Source of the DNA: Methylotenera sp.
Lineage (GTDB): Bacteria > Pseudomonadota > Gammaproteobacteria > Burkholderiales > Methylophilaceae
Assembly: GCA_013141495.1 (NCBI GenBank)
Contig: JABFQV010000010.1
Location: forward strand, 62,001 to 126,000
Direction: 5' to 3'
DNA length: 64,000 nucleotides
The position numbers and the translations under genes were made by a program. The notes beneath the pieces are model-generated. The model did no database searches and had not been told where the DNA came from. It saw only the letters and a program-made list of their open reading frames with translations. Positions 18,059-29,942 of the stretch are shown one piece after another. Position 1 is the first letter of the stretch; each line of letters begins with the position of its first letter.

Positions 18059-18821
18059 TAGTGCTAAGTTCCTGAGAGAAGTATTTTTCCAGAGCCAAGG
18101 TGAGTTTACGGGCAGCGATTGCAGGCGGGTCTCCCAATGCCATCAACTGGCTGACGTTAACGACATCTTTAACCTCGATTAAAAGATGAGCTTGTTTATT
18201 TGGTATTTTATACCATTTTGCCCCTTTAGTTAGCGTCGGTGGGTCGCAGCGAATCAAAACAGGCAAAATTGGCACATCGCTACTCAGGGCTATGTATGCC
18301 GCACCACGCCTGAACTTAAGTGCCCGCCCTGGTACGCTACGGGTTCCCTCAGGAAATATTAGCAATGGCTGACCGGTTTTAATATCGGCGGCACAATCTT
18401 GAACAAGTGCTTCTGGTTCAAGGTTGCTTATGTAATTTGCAGCACGCACGACTCCCCACATAAACGGATTGCGCCATAACGCCCGCTTAACAACACAGCT
18501 AGCATTTGGCATCAAAGAGATCAGGGCAATGACATCAATTAACGTTGGATGATTAGCCAGCACCAATACATTGCGGCAGTTTCGCAATTTATCTGCGCCA
18601 ATAACCTCCAATCGCATCACGCCGGTTGTTTGCATCAACCATAAAAAAATACCAAAAACTTTGCTAATAACCCAGCGGGCACGTGTCGCTTTTTTGGGGC
18701 TTGAAATAATCTGCATGATAGGGAAAACCACTGCAGACAAAATCAATGCGCCAATACCAAAAACTAAAAAACAGCCTCCGGTAGCAACCAGCCTCCAGTA
18801 ATAATTAATATTAGCTTTCAT
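18039..18821 (-). CDS. apeD: Lysophospholipid-type acyltransferase (PlsC/ApeD-like)
   Basis: From the ATG at 18821 the protein has 260 residues. It begins with a transmembrane helix (residues about 12-34) and carries the PlsC motifs NHPTLIDV (HxxxxD) and FPEGTRS. It would transfer an acyl chain to a glycerol- or sugar-phosphate-like acceptor at the inner membrane, forming part of the pigment lipid anchor. The start has GGAG eight bases upstream and overlaps the stop of the KS-like gene by 11 bp; the longer frame to 18875 is not needed. Confidence 0.85.
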   Translation of the reverse strand: MKANINYYWRLVATGGCFLVFGIGALILSAVVFPIMQIISSPKKATRARWVISKVFGIFLWLMQTTGVMRLEVIGADKLRNCRNVLVLANHPTLIDVIALISLMPNASCVVKRALWRNPFMWGVVRAANYISNLEPEALVQDCAADIKTGQPLLIFPEGTRSVPGRALKFRRGAAYIALSSDVPILPVLIRCDPPTLTKGAKWYKIPNKQAHLLIEVKDVVNVSQLMALGDPPAIAARKLTLALEKYFSQELSTNGKSAP

Positions 18822-19536
18822 GCTGGCTCCAAGTCCATATTCTGCCTTCACCGCCCCACATAGTGTTTTTTCCATTCAAGCAATCTAGAAATGAGTAAGA
18901 TTGTGGATTAAGATCACGAGCCGTTTCGGCAGCAGCCATCTCGCATGTAATTTTTATTAAAGGTTCGTTTGAAAGCAGTATCGCTATTGCATGCGCATCA
19001 AACGCTTCATTTGAAACGCCATAAACAGGTGGTACCGGCTCATCAGAATAAACAAATAAGACTGGCGTTTCCGGATTACTTTTAAGCTGCATACAAGCCT
19101 CTAAAAGTCCGAAGCCAAAACTGGACTCGCCTGACGACAGTGAAGTAGAAGGCAATTGCTCGTTCTTTGATATTGAATAAACTCCAGCAAAAGCATTTAA
19201 TACAGACATGCTGAATGCGGTTGGAGACAACTGCTGCTCATCCACCAAATCAACAAGCATAGCCGTCGTTCGACTTAAGTCTCCATGGCGCGATGCATAT
19301 ACCAGATGAACTCCCGAAATATCCCCAGCACAAGCATTGGCGACATGGAGTGATATTTTTGCTAATGAACTCAGCTTCCTGCGTAAACTAGACTCGACAA
19401 AACTCACATCCGGTAAACTGGGACTCGTTGAATCCTTTTGCCATACTGTCCAGCGTGCAATTGGCGCTACCCAGCGAATCGCATCCACATCTGCACTTTT
19501 TAAATTTTCTATATTTCGCTTTAACATATCAGTCAT
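18811..19536 (-). CDS. apeC: Ketosynthase-like chain-length factor without active Cys (ApeC-like)
   Basis: From the ATG at 19536 the protein has 241 residues, half the length of a normal KS. It matches the short KS-like family (PF13723) with SVLNAFAGVYSI and GESSFGFGLLEACMQL segments. No Cys occupies the nucleophile position, so it should act as the chain-length-factor partner of the ApeO-like KS. The longer open frame to 19638 overlaps the galE end and is rejected; the 19536 start lies 23 bp after the galE stop. A weak AGGA is some 25 bases upstream, so the start could also be the next ATG at 19527. Confidence 0.75.
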   Translation of the reverse strand: MTDMLKRNIENLKSADVDAIRWVAPIARWTVWQKDSTSPSLPDVSFVESSLRRKLSSLAKISLHVANACAGDISGVHLVYASRHGDLSRTTAMLVDLVDEQQLSPTAFSMSVLNAFAGVYSISKNEQLPSTSLSSGESSFGFGLLEACMQLKSNPETPVLFVYSDEPVPPVYGVSNEAFDAHAIAILLSNEPLIKITCEMAAAETARDLNPQSYSFLDCLNGKNTMWGGEGRIWTWSQHES

Positions 19537-19559
19537 GCGGCACTTTATACCAGTTAGTC

Positions 19560-20564
19560 CTAATAACCATGAGGGTTTTGTTGTTGCCAATTCCGTGCAT
19601 CCCGGCACATAGCGACAAGGTCCCGCTCTGCTTTCCAACCTAACGTATTCTGCGCCTTGTTTGGGTTGGCATATATTGCCGCCAAGTCACCCACTCTTCT
19701 CGGGGAAATTTTATAAGGAATAGCTAATCCCGATGTGTGCTCAAAAGCGCTCACCATCTCCAACACACTATAGCCTTGACCTGTGCCTAAATTAAACACA
19801 TGTGCACCCGACTTGTTGTGCAGCCACGCTAATGCGCATACGTGACCTTCTGCCAGATCCATGACATGAATATAGTCTCGCACCCCCGTACCGTCTTTGG
19901 TGGGATAATCGCTTCCAAAAACTTCCAGTTGCTCTAATCGTCGTGCGGCTACATGACAAATATTAGGCATCAAATTATCAGGTGCGCCAATAGAACTCTC
20001 GCCAATTGCACCGCTTTCATGCGCCCCTACCGGGTTAAAATAGCGCAATAACGCAATACCCCAGCAGTCGCTGGATACGGCAAGATCAGTATAGATTTGC
20101 TCTATCATGAGCTTGGAGCGCCCGTATGGGTTAGTTGTTACCGTAGGCGCGCTTTCATGAAGAGGTGATGCGGCAGCACATCCATATACCGCTGCTGTAG
20201 AGCTGAAAACGAGCGTATGTACGCCAAATTCAGCCATCACTTGCACCAGCGCTATACTGCCGGAAACATTATTGTCGTAGTAATTTAATGGGGAGTTAAT
20301 CGACTCGCTGATTGATTTCAGCCCAGCAAAATGAAGTACACCTTCAATGTGGTAGTTACTAAAGATCTCGCGTAATGCAACGCGATCTCGCACATCAGCA
20401 TGAACGAAGTGTATGTTTTTCCCCGTGATCATTTCCACGCGGCGAATAGACTCCTCATTGCCATTGCAGAGGTTATCCAAAACCAGCACTTCATAGCCTG
20501 CTTGCAACAATGCCACACATGTATGACTGCCGATATATCCAGCACCACCAGTAACCAATATCAT
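19560..20564 (-). CDS. galE: UDP-glucose 4-epimerase
   Basis: This 334-residue extended SDR enzyme has the NAD-binding motif GGAGYIG at residues 6-12 and the catalytic Ser/Tyr/Lys set with SST at 121-123 and Tyr147-xxx-Lys151 (YGRSK). It interconverts UDP-glucose and UDP-galactose. Its length and motifs are standard. The position is odd: it lies between the phosphopantetheinyl transferase and the chain-length factor at the head of the pigment operon, where galE is not a standard member. It may supply a galactose-type sugar donor to the ApeJ-like glycosyltransferase, or it may simply share the transcript. Confidence 0.9.
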   Translation of the reverse strand: MILVTGGAGYIGSHTCVALLQAGYEVLVLDNLCNGNEESIRRVEMITGKNIHFVHADVRDRVALREIFSNYHIEGVLHFAGLKSISESINSPLNYYDNNVSGSIALVQVMAEFGVHTLVFSSTAAVYGCAAASPLHESAPTVTTNPYGRSKLMIEQIYTDLAVSSDCWGIALLRYFNPVGAHESGAIGESSIGAPDNLMPNICHVAARRLEQLEVFGSDYPTKDGTGVRDYIHVMDLAEGHVCALAWLHNKSGAHVFNLGTGQGYSVLEMVSAFEHTSGLAIPYKISPRRVGDLAAIYANPNKAQNTLGWKAERDLVAMCRDARNWQQQNPHGY

Positions 20565-20733
20565 TCAGTCATCTCTAAGATTTATTACAGGCTAATAAAA
20601 CAAATAAAATAACACTTCTAACTATTATCGTTTCTCACAGAGGCGCTATATTAACATGAGCTATACGCCTGATATTCTGCGTTGATTTTTCACTCATACA
20701 CGATACTGCTTTATTAAACCAATCAATAGCAAG

Positions 20734-21381
20734 TTAATTTCTCCACGCCACTGCAACGACCACATCATCAGCAACATTCTCGATCATAAATTTCCAATCT
20801 AAAGGCTCGCCAAATTCTTCAGGACACTTGATTAATGCCCCTTCAGATGAAAATCCTATTTCTAAAAGAGAATCTGAAAGACTTAGTCCTAAAGCTTTAA
20901 CAAAAGCTTCTTTTCGACACCAGCAAATCAATCCGCGAATATCACGCTCCCTATCCGAGGCTGCTAGAATCCATTGCGCCTCTTCTGGATGAAACACATA
21001 CTCACAATAGGACTCCCAATCCCGATGTTTAATGACTTCAATATCTATTCCAACAAATGAAGCTTTACTGATGGTGCAGGCGCACCAGTCACCGCTATGT
21101 GAAATGCTTATTGAAGGCGCACCTTTACCGCTAAGAAATGGCTTGCCAGCTTCCGATTTATTCAATGTCCAAGTACCATCAATGCTTTGAGGGAAATGTT
21201 TTTGTAGAGAGCCGTCAAGCAACTCCCTTGCAGCTAATGACTGAAAGTCCCTACGCTGCTTACGACCACTTAATGAGAAGTGAAACTTGGCAATGTCAAT
21301 TGCTGTGGCTAAATCCATATCAAAGCTATTGGATATATTGTCGTTAAAATCAATATGGAAAGTTTTTTGTTGAATTTTCAT
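20734..21381 (-). CDS. 4'-phosphopantetheinyl transferase (Sfp/AcpT type)
   Basis: The 215-residue protein has the three marks of an Sfp-type transferase: SHSG at residues 94-97, the metal-binding GIDIE at 111-115 and WCRKEAFVKALG at 154-165. It transfers the phosphopantetheine arm from CoA to the serine of ACPs, here most likely the two cluster ACPs. It is the first gene of the leftward pigment cluster, 169 bp before galE. No strong promoter is evident by eye in the AT-rich upstream region. Confidence 0.85.
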   Translation of the reverse strand: MKIQQKTFHIDFNDNISNSFDMDLATAIDIAKFHFSLSGRKQRRDFQSLAARELLDGSLQKHFPQSIDGTWTLNKSEAGKPFLSGKGAPSISISHSGDWCACTISKASFVGIDIEVIKHRDWESYCEYVFHPEEAQWILAASDRERDIRGLICWCRKEAFVKALGLSLSDSLLEIGFSSEGALIKCPEEFGEPLDWKFMIENVADDVVVAVAWRN

Positions 21382-21776
21382 TTACTACTAAAATTAATTG
21401 GCCCTTGATAGACTTTAGAGTCTTTCCACTCATTTCGACTATAACATCAATAATAATAGTTAGCCTAAGTTGGCTTAATTCATGCTAATAGTTGGTCGCT
21501 ACTTTAATAGCATTCCGGTTAATAATGGGGGGGTTACCATCTGAAGTTATTAAAATTTTAGAGGGAACGAAGCCAGCTTTTGTAAACCGTCAGAAAAAAT
21601 ATGGGTTATAAGTTTATAGGAAGCCGCCGTTTCATTTTGATCGATTGAGAAATACCCTTTTATCTAAATAATTAAAAGAGCCTCTTATGAGGCTCTTTTA
21701 ATTTCTAAATCTACAGAAAAATTTTCACTTTTGAGAAATTTTTCACCTTTTATGAGAACCTAGAACCTACACATCG
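21382..21776. other. Intergenic region between the pigment cluster and gyrB
   Basis: These 395 bp hold the gyrB terminator hairpin (21674-21699) and presumably the promoter of the leftward pigment cluster. A short rightward open frame of 28 codons (21525-21611) with a run of seven G residues near its start is present; it has no ribosome site and no recognisable product, and may be a remnant. I see no RNA gene. Confidence 0.5.
21674..21699 (-). terminator. Rho-independent terminator after gyrB
   Basis: A perfect 11-bp stem, AAAAGAGCCTC paired with GAGGCTCTTTT around a TTAT loop, is followed by a T run on the minus strand (and also on the plus strand). It lies about 80 bp beyond the gyrB stop and should end the dnaN-gyrB transcript before the pigment cluster. 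Confidence 0.85.
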
Positions 21777-24230
<2,454 letters not shown>

Positions 24231-24250
24231 CTATCATTTTTTCACGCATT

Positions 24251-24266
24251 TGTTTCACGTGAAACG
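24251..24266. promoter_or_regulatory. parS-like site in the dnaN-gyrB spacer
   Basis: The sequence TGTTTCACGTGAAACG matches the ParB-binding parS consensus at 15 of 16 positions. It lies just downstream of dnaN, about 1.2 kb from the origin candidate, a usual location for chromosomal parS. Confidence 0.85.
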
Positions 24267-24279
24267 TCACCAATGCGTT

Positions 24280-25380
24280 TTATATACGCATTGGCATCAC
24301 TACATATTTATAATCATTATTATTAGGCACTGTAATCAGGCAACTGCTATTCGCATCAGCGAATGAAAAATTCACTTGTTCACTATTGGTATTATTTAAT
24401 ACATCAATTAAATAAGTCACATTAAACCCAATATCCAAACCAGCACCATTGTAGTTAATTTCCAGTTCTTCTTCTGCTTCTTCCTGGTCGCTATTGGTGC
24501 TAATTAGTTTTAGATTATTATTACTCAACACCATGCGAATACCGCGGTATTTTTCATTTGATAAAATAGAAGCACGTTGCATGGCTAACAATACACCTAA
24601 ACGTTCGATAGAAAATGTATTTTGATGGCCTGTTGGAATAACGCGATTGTAATCAGGAAATTTACCATCAATGACCTTTGAAATTAACTTGATATTTCCA
24701 AAACTAAAATTAACCTGGTTATTAGCAAGTTCGATTTGCACATCATCTTCACTATCATCCAATAACTTAACTAACTCAAGCACAGTTTTTCGCGGCAAGA
24801 TGATCTCTTGTTTTTCATAGTTTTGCTTTAATTCGGCAGAAGTAAAACTCAAACGATGCCCGTCAGTACCAACAACATTTAACCGATTAGCAATAACCTC
24901 AAACAATAAGCCGTTAAGATAATAACGTATATCTTGTTGCGCCATTGCAAATTCAACTTGCTTTAACAGCGACTTTAACAATCCCTGGCCAATAGTAACC
25001 AAGGTACCTACTGTTTGAGTTTTAGTAATTTCTGGATAGTCAGCAGCAGGCAGGGTTTGTAAATTAAACCGGCTTTTTCCGGCTTTTAATGTAATACGGC
25101 TATCGTTAGTAGCCATATTAATTTCTGCGTTATCCGGTAATGATCGACAAATATCAAGTAACTTTTTAGCCGATATCGTGGTAGAAAAATCACCTGTAGC
25201 TGCACTATCAACCGACAATGAAATTTGCATTTCTAAATCTGTGGCAGTGAGATAAATTTTACCCTGTTTTGCTTCGAGCAATAAATTAGACAAAATTGGC
25301 AGAGTATGTCTTTTTTCTACAATACTTGTGACAGAGGTAAGTGGTTTTAATAACGTTTCACGGTTGATTTGTATATTCAT
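24280..25380 (-). CDS. dnaN: DNA polymerase III beta sliding clamp
   Basis: The 366-residue protein is the ring-shaped clamp that tethers the replicative polymerase. The N-terminal MNIQINRETLLKPLTSVTS, an internal KFPDYNRVIP segment and the C-terminal YVVMPMRI are characteristic. Length is normal. It lies 239 bp downstream of dnaA on the same strand, with the origin candidate between them, and is followed by gyrB in the classical origin-region order. Confidence 0.97.
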   Translation of the reverse strand: MNIQINRETLLKPLTSVTSIVEKRHTLPILSNLLLEAKQGKIYLTATDLEMQISLSVDSAATGDFSTTISAKKLLDICRSLPDNAEINMATNDSRITLKAGKSRFNLQTLPAADYPEITKTQTVGTLVTIGQGLLKSLLKQVEFAMAQQDIRYYLNGLLFEVIANRLNVVGTDGHRLSFTSAELKQNYEKQEIILPRKTVLELVKLLDDSEDDVQIELANNQVNFSFGNIKLISKVIDGKFPDYNRVIPTGHQNTFSIERLGVLLAMQRASILSNEKYRGIRMVLSNNNLKLISTNSDQEEAEEELEINYNGAGLDIGFNVTYLIDVLNNTNSEQVNFSFADANSSCLITVPNNNDYKYVVMPMRI

Positions 25381-25619
25381 CTTTATAACCTAAATAATAT
25401 ATATATAAATAATAACAATAATAATAATGGTGCATTTTTTTGTGGATAACTGATTATTTTTATTTAAAATCAGTTAGTTAAATTCTATTTTTCTATCTTA
25501 GTAATTACATAATCTACTGTGGGTTATTTGTTGAGTAAATTTTTAAATATAATTAAACACAACCTTATGCACTTTTTATTCACAGTTAATCCTCAAGATA
25601 ACTAGAACTTTTTGCCCTG
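25381..25619. other. Candidate chromosomal replication origin (oriC)
   Basis: The dnaA-dnaN spacer is very AT-rich, with a tract of TA and AAT repeats at 25391-25428. It contains a perfect DnaA box on the minus strand (TGTGGATAA, 25441-25449), a TTATTCACA box at 25576-25584 and weaker matches near 25518 and 25564. Gene orientation diverges around this region, dnaA/dnaN/gyrB leftward and rpmH onward rightward. The alternative is the dnaA-rpmH spacer, which has only one clear box. A cumulative GC-skew plot would settle it. Confidence 0.6.
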
Positions 25620-27032
25620 CTAATCCCTAATTACCTGCACTAAAAACCCTATATCTCTCGCAACGCTTGGGTCATTTTGTCGTAATGAATCAATCTCATC
25701 ACAAGCATGCATTACCGTGGTATGGTGGCGACCCCCAAAAGCCTCACCAATTTCAGGAAAGCTATGATTAGTTAACTCACGAGATAAAGCCATAGCGATT
25801 TGACGCGGCCGCGCAAAGTTACGCGTGCGTTTTTTGCTATACATTTCAGCTACTTTAATTTTGTAATAATCAGCGACAGTTTTTTGAATATTTTCCATGG
25901 TTACTTGTCGACCACGTATCGCAATTAAATCACGTAATGCGTCTTTAGCTAAATGAACATCAATCGCATGACCGGTAAATTTAGCCATGGCAATAATACG
26001 ATTTAGCGCACCCTCTAACTCTCGTACGCTAGAGCGAATCTGTTTGGCAATAAAAAATGCTACATCTTCGGGCAAGTTTAAGTTAACCGCCTCAGCTTTT
26101 TTTAATAAAATCGCAACGCGCATTTCAAGCTCTGGTGGCTCTACAGCAACTGTTAAACCCCAACTAAAACGTGTTCTTAACCGCTCATCGACATCTATAA
26201 TTTCTTTGGGGTAAGTATCACAGGTAATAACAATCTGTTTTTTAGCTTCAATAAGCGAGTTAAAAGCATAAAAAAACTCTTCTTGAGTTCGCGTTTTTTT
26301 TGCAAAAAACTGAATATCATCAATTAGCAACAAATCAAGCGAATGATATTGGCGCTTAAACTCATCAAACGCCTTATGTTCATACGCTTTTACTACATCA
26401 GATACATAACGCTCCGCATGTAAATAGCGTATTTTTGCATCAGGATGATGAGATTTTAATTCATTACCAATTGCTTGCAGCAAATGCGTTTTGCCTAGCC
26501 CAACGCCACCGTAAATAAATAACGGGTTGTAAGCAGCACCTGGGTTTTCTGCAACTTGTATTGCAGCGGCGCGGGCTAATTGGTTAGCACGCCCTGTAAC
26601 GTAATTACTAAAATTAAATGATGGGTTTAATCCGGAATTCTCATTATTTTTTTTAACTTTAATACCGGAAGAGAGTGCTCGACTTGATTTAATTTTAGCT
26701 TCAAAATCAGAGGCGGTGTAATCAGACTTAGCGTCAGTTTTAGGTTTAATAATTTCAGGCTTATCGATGGATTTATCGTTTGAAATTTTGGTATTGGCTT
26801 CACCCAATAGTAGTTCTATTTGAATGTTAGGTAAAAGTAACTCTTGCGCAAATTGCTCGATTTTTTTCAAAAACCGATCTTTTACCCACTGCATAACAAA
26901 GCGATTAGGCGCAAAAACACGCACGGCATCACCTTCTATTTCGGTGTACAGTGGTTTAATCCAGGTATTAAATTGTTGTGCAGAAAGCTCTTTCTCAAAA
27001 CGGCTGAGACAAGCTGGCCAAAAATTTTCCAT
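25620..27032 (-). CDS. dnaA: Chromosomal replication initiator protein DnaA
   Basis: The 470-residue protein has the four DnaA domains. Domain I covers about residues 1-75 (FNTWIKPLYTE), followed by a charged linker to about 135. The AAA+ domain III has Walker A GGVGLGKT at 175-182 and Walker B LLLIDDIQFF. Domain IV carries the DNA-binding signature ending in GGRHHTTVMHACDEI. It binds DnaA boxes at oriC and melts the duplex. It is read leftward into dnaN; a single DnaA box at 27171 upstream may allow autoregulation. Confidence 0.97.
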   Translation of the reverse strand: MENFWPACLSRFEKELSAQQFNTWIKPLYTEIEGDAVRVFAPNRFVMQWVKDRFLKKIEQFAQELLLPNIQIELLLGEANTKISNDKSIDKPEIIKPKTDAKSDYTASDFEAKIKSSRALSSGIKVKKNNENSGLNPSFNFSNYVTGRANQLARAAAIQVAENPGAAYNPLFIYGGVGLGKTHLLQAIGNELKSHHPDAKIRYLHAERYVSDVVKAYEHKAFDEFKRQYHSLDLLLIDDIQFFAKKTRTQEEFFYAFNSLIEAKKQIVITCDTYPKEIIDVDERLRTRFSWGLTVAVEPPELEMRVAILLKKAEAVNLNLPEDVAFFIAKQIRSSVRELEGALNRIIAMAKFTGHAIDVHLAKDALRDLIAIRGRQVTMENIQKTVADYYKIKVAEMYSKKRTRNFARPRQIAMALSRELTNHSFPEIGEAFGGRHHTTVMHACDEIDSLRQNDPSVARDIGFLVQVIRD

Positions 27033-27170
27033 TGATTGTGATGCGCCTTAAATAGTGCAATTACAACAACTTTATTATTGTAACTTTTTGTTTTTATTCA
27101 AAATAAATTTGCTTTTAAACAATATTATTGTTAAATATCAATCACTTCATTTTAGCTGGTTTAAGGTAAC

Positions 27171-27179
27171 TTATCCACA
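27171..27179 (+). promoter_or_regulatory. DnaA box upstream of dnaA
   Basis: TTATCCACA is a perfect match to the DnaA box consensus and lies 139 bp upstream of the dnaA start, a position suited to dnaA autoregulation. Confidence 0.75.
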
Positions 27180-27269
27180 GGCAATTTAATAATTTCTAAT
27201 TTAAATAGAATAACGTCCAGCGCGCTATAATAATTGCCGTAGCTCAAACCATATAAAACTAAATAAACG

Positions 27270-27299
27270 TTGACAAAATAGCGTGTTATCAGGTTTAAT
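27270..27299 (+). promoter_or_regulatory. Sigma70-type promoter of rpmH
   Basis: A perfect -35 TTGACA (27270-27275) is followed after 18 bp by TTTAAT (27294-27299), five of six matches to the -10 consensus. It lies about 38 bp before the rpmH start and probably drives rpmH-rnpA-yidD-yidC-mnmE. Confidence 0.65.
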
Positions 27300-27336
27300 A
27301 ACGCCCTTTATAGCTTAATGCTCGCTGGAGATTTAC

Positions 27337-27471
27337 ATGAAACGTACCTATCAACCATCTAAAACACGTCGCGCCACAACTCATGGCTTTTTAGTTCGTA
27401 TGGCTACCAAAGGTGGTCGTGCTGTGATCGCTCGTCGCCGTGCTAAAGGCCGTAAACGTCTAGGTTTATAA
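27337..27471 (+). CDS. rpmH: Ribosomal protein bL34
   Basis: This 44-residue protein starts [19 protein letters not shown] and ends in a basic GRKRLGL tail; it is clearly bL34. The gene begins the classic rpmH-rnpA-yidD-yidC-mnmE order on the side of dnaA away from dnaN. A GGAG ribosome site precedes the ATG by about eight bases. bL34 is a component of the 50S subunit. Confidence 0.97.
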   Translation: MKRTYQPSKTRRATTHGFLVRMATKGGRAVIARRRAKGRKRLGL

Positions 27472-27571
27472 TTTAACGGTCCATTCGGACATTTAAAATA
27501 TACAATCGCAGCATTTAGTTTAATTGCGGTAATTTATAATTGCAGTGCTTTAATTAAAGTTACCAAACATA

Positions 27572-28033
27572 ATGTTGCTAACGTACAGGCTTAAGACATA
27601 CGGTCTAGAAAAACAAGCCAAAATGATTAAAACGGATGATTTTTCATCCGTTTTTAATTTCCGCAAACGGATTTCTACGCAGTATTTAGCAATGCATTTT
27701 CAGCCTAATTTGCACCAACGCCCGCGTTTAGGTTTGGTTGTGGGCAAAAAAACAGCTAAATTAGCGGTGGATAGAAACTACATGCGGCGCATATTGCGTG
27801 AGTTTTTTCGGCTTAAGCAACATGAAATTTGTCACGTTGATTTAATTATCCGTGTACAAAAAAAGTTTACTAAAAGTGATTTTACTCAAATTAAACAAGA
27901 GTTTGATATGTTAATTTCTAAATTAAATCAACGTGTGTTAAATCTACATGTAGGTGTGAGTGAGGGTTTGAGTAAGCAAGCAAATTCAGCGATAAAATCA
28001 CCATTGATTGTTAGCTCAGAAAGCCAGCAGTGA
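27572..28033 (+). CDS. rnpA: Ribonuclease P protein component
   Basis: The 153-residue product begins MLLTYRLKTYGLEKQAKMIK, then the KTDDFSSVFNFRKR segment. The RNase P signature follows: RPRLGLVVGKKTAKLAVDRNYMRRILREFFR, with the conserved basic RNR-like box as DRNYMRR. It is the protein cofactor that helps RNase P RNA mature tRNA 5' ends. The C-terminus extends about 25 residues past the usual end, rich in serine and lysine. The stop overlaps the GTG start of yidD by four bases. Confidence 0.93.
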   Translation: MLLTYRLKTYGLEKQAKMIKTDDFSSVFNFRKRISTQYLAMHFQPNLHQRPRLGLVVGKKTAKLAVDRNYMRRILREFFRLKQHEICHVDLIIRVQKKFTKSDFTQIKQEFDMLISKLNQRVLNLHVGVSEGLSKQANSAIKSPLIVSSESQQ

Positions 28034-28248
28034 ATATAGTGGCGCGCTTATTAGTTGGGGTTGTAAAAGCTTATCAGCTTATTTTAAGCCCAATGCTTGG
28101 TCAGCAATGCCGTTTTTACCCGACTTGCTCACAATATGCAATTGAAGCCATACGCAAGCATGGTGCATTTTTAGGTACTTATTTTACCGTTCGCCGATTA
28201 TTACGCTGCCACCCTTGGCATGCTGGCGGGCATGATCCTATTCCTTAA
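28030..28248 (+). CDS. yidD: Membrane protein insertion efficiency factor YidD
   Basis: The 72-residue protein contains the family signature LLVGVVKAYQLILSPMLGQQCRFYPTC...SQYA and RRLLRCHPWHAGGHDP, with three cysteines. YidD assists YidC/Sec-dependent insertion at the inner membrane. The gene starts with GTG overlapping the rnpA stop and is followed by yidC after 50 bp, the usual order. Confidence 0.95.
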   Translation: MNIVARLLVGVVKAYQLILSPMLGQQCRFYPTCSQYAIEAIRKHGAFLGTYFTVRRLLRCHPWHAGGHDPIP

Positions 28249-28298
28249 ACACAAATAATTTATTATTAAAAATTATATAAAGACTGCCTAAGAACATT

Positions 28299-29942
28299 AT
28301 GGATACAAAACGTTTAGTACTGTTTGTTATTTTTTCAATGTCTATTTTGATGTTGTGGGATGCCTGGCAAACCCAACATGCACCAGCAGAGGTAGCGCGC
28401 ATCAACGCTACCAATCTTACTGAGACCGTTCCCGGGCAGGTTGTCAGTGCTGATGCGGCTAGTAATGCTACTGTAGAGGCGGGCTATAAATTATTATCAG
28501 GCCAGCGTATCAGTGTAACTACTGATTTATACAAGGCGGATATCGAGACCGTAGGCGGTGATTTGCGTAGATTAGAGCTACTTAAGCACCGTGCATCAGA
28601 AAGTGAAAGCTCAAATTTCGTACTATTAGATGATGCTGCCAAACCGATGCTTTACGTTGCGCAAACGGGCTTGATTGGTGCCGATTTGCCATCACACAAT
28701 GCAACATTTACCAGTAGCGCTACAAGCTACCAAATGCCTGTGGATAAAGATACGCTTGAAGTACGCTTAAACTGGCAAAACAATGGTATCTCGGTAGATA
28801 AAATTTACACATTCCACCGCAATAAATACGCTATTGACGTAGCGTATGAAATTAAAAACGGCTCTGCCAGTGCCATTACACCTACGGTTTACTATCAAAT
28901 TGTGCATGACAGCGAGTCTAATCAAGGCTCTAAGTTAATGCCTACCTTTACCGGCGGCTCTTATTACACCGAGGCGACTAAATTTAAAAAGCTGGCATTT
29001 AGTGATATGGCAAAAGAGCCGTTAACCATGACATCAAATGATGGCTGGGTCGGCTTATTGCAACATTACTTTGTTAGTGCCTGGATTCCTAAAGATGGTT
29101 TGGTACGCAAGTTTTATACTGAAAAACTAAGTGATGACATTTACAGAATTGGCTCAAAAAGTACCCTAAGCGCTATCGAGTCAGGTGCTAGCTTAACGGT
29201 ACCAGCGCGATTATTCTCAGGCCCACAAACTAAGCATGATTTATCTTCAACTGCGCCAGGATTAGAATATACGGTCGATTATGGTTGGTTAACCATGGTG
29301 GCTTCACCGCTATTTTGGTTGTTATCAAAAATACAATCAGTCGTACAAAATTGGGGCGTGGCAATTATTCTGCTGACCATTTTAATTAAAGCGGCATTCT
29401 TTAAACTTTCAGCCACGAGTTACCGTAGTATGGCGCAAATGCGCGAATTAGCTCCGCGCCTGCAATCGATGAAAGAAAAATTTGGTGATGACCGCCAAAA
29501 AATGCAAATGGCGATGATGGAGCTCTACAAAAAAGAGAAAATAAATCCAATGGGCGGTTGCTTACCTATTTTGGTGCAAATCCCTGTATTTATTGCGCTT
29601 TATTGGGTGTTGCTAGGTTCGGTTGAGTTACGCCACGCACCATTTTTTGGTTGGATTAAAGATCTTTCAGCCATAGATCCTTACTATATTTTGCCGGTAC
29701 TCATGGGTGCATCCATGATTATTCAAACCAGGTTGAACCCAAAACCGACAGACCCCATGCAAGCTAAAATCATGACTTGGATGCCGGTGGTATTTAGCGT
29801 GTTCTTCTTCTTCTTCCCTGCTGGTTTGGTGTTGTACTGGTTGGTGAATAACGTGTTGTCTATAGCGCAACAGTGGTACATCAACAAAACGATACACGCT
29901 GAAAATCTAGCCAAGAAAATTGTCAAAAAACATCAGCACTAA
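28299..29942 (+). CDS. yidC: Membrane protein insertase YidC
   Basis: The 547-residue protein has an N-terminal transmembrane anchor (residues 6-23), a large periplasmic beta domain (about 60-340) and the conserved C-terminal core from about 350 with helices including [17 protein letters not shown]. The hydrophilic groove arginine is in the same helix region as [11 protein letters not shown]. The protein inserts and folds inner-membrane proteins, including ATP synthase subunits encoded nearby. A second conserved block is [19 protein letters not shown]. The gene end overlaps the mnmE start. Confidence 0.96.
   Translation: MDTKRLVLFVIFSMSILMLWDAWQTQHAPAEVARINATNLTETVPGQVVSADAASNATVEAGYKLLSGQRISVTTDLYKADIETVGGDLRRLELLKHRASESESSNFVLLDDAAKPMLYVAQTGLIGADLPSHNATFTSSATSYQMPVDKDTLEVRLNWQNNGISVDKIYTFHRNKYAIDVAYEIKNGSASAITPTVYYQIVHDSESNQGSKLMPTFTGGSYYTEATKFKKLAFSDMAKEPLTMTSNDGWVGLLQHYFVSAWIPKDGLVRKFYTEKLSDDIYRIGSKSTLSAIESGASLTVPARLFSGPQTKHDLSSTAPGLEYTVDYGWLTMVASPLFWLLSKIQSVVQNWGVAIILLTILIKAAFFKLSATSYRSMAQMRELAPRLQSMKEKFGDDRQKMQMAMMELYKKEKINPMGGCLPILVQIPVFIALYWVLLGSVELRHAPFFGWIKDLSAIDPYYILPVLMGASMIIQTRLNPKPTDPMQAKIMTWMPVVFSVFFFFFPAGLVLYWLVNNVLSIAQQWYINKTIHAENLAKKIVKKHQH

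Larger units (their letters stand above)
27033..27336. other. Divergent dnaA-rpmH spacer
   Basis: The 304-bp spacer must hold the leftward dnaA promoter and the rightward rpmH promoter. It contains one perfect DnaA box (TTATCCACA, 27171-27179), AT-rich stretches at 27061-27135 and the rpmH promoter described separately. I see no open frame of note. It is a second, weaker candidate for part of the origin. Confidence 0.6.

Noticed and set aside
19537-19638. Longer N-terminus for the ApeC-like protein
   Set aside because: It would overlap galE by 79 bp and gives a sequence unlike the family; the ATG at 19536 fits.
21525-21611. Short frame upstream of the pigment cluster
   Set aside because: Only 28 codons, no ribosome site, starts in a G run, no recognised product.
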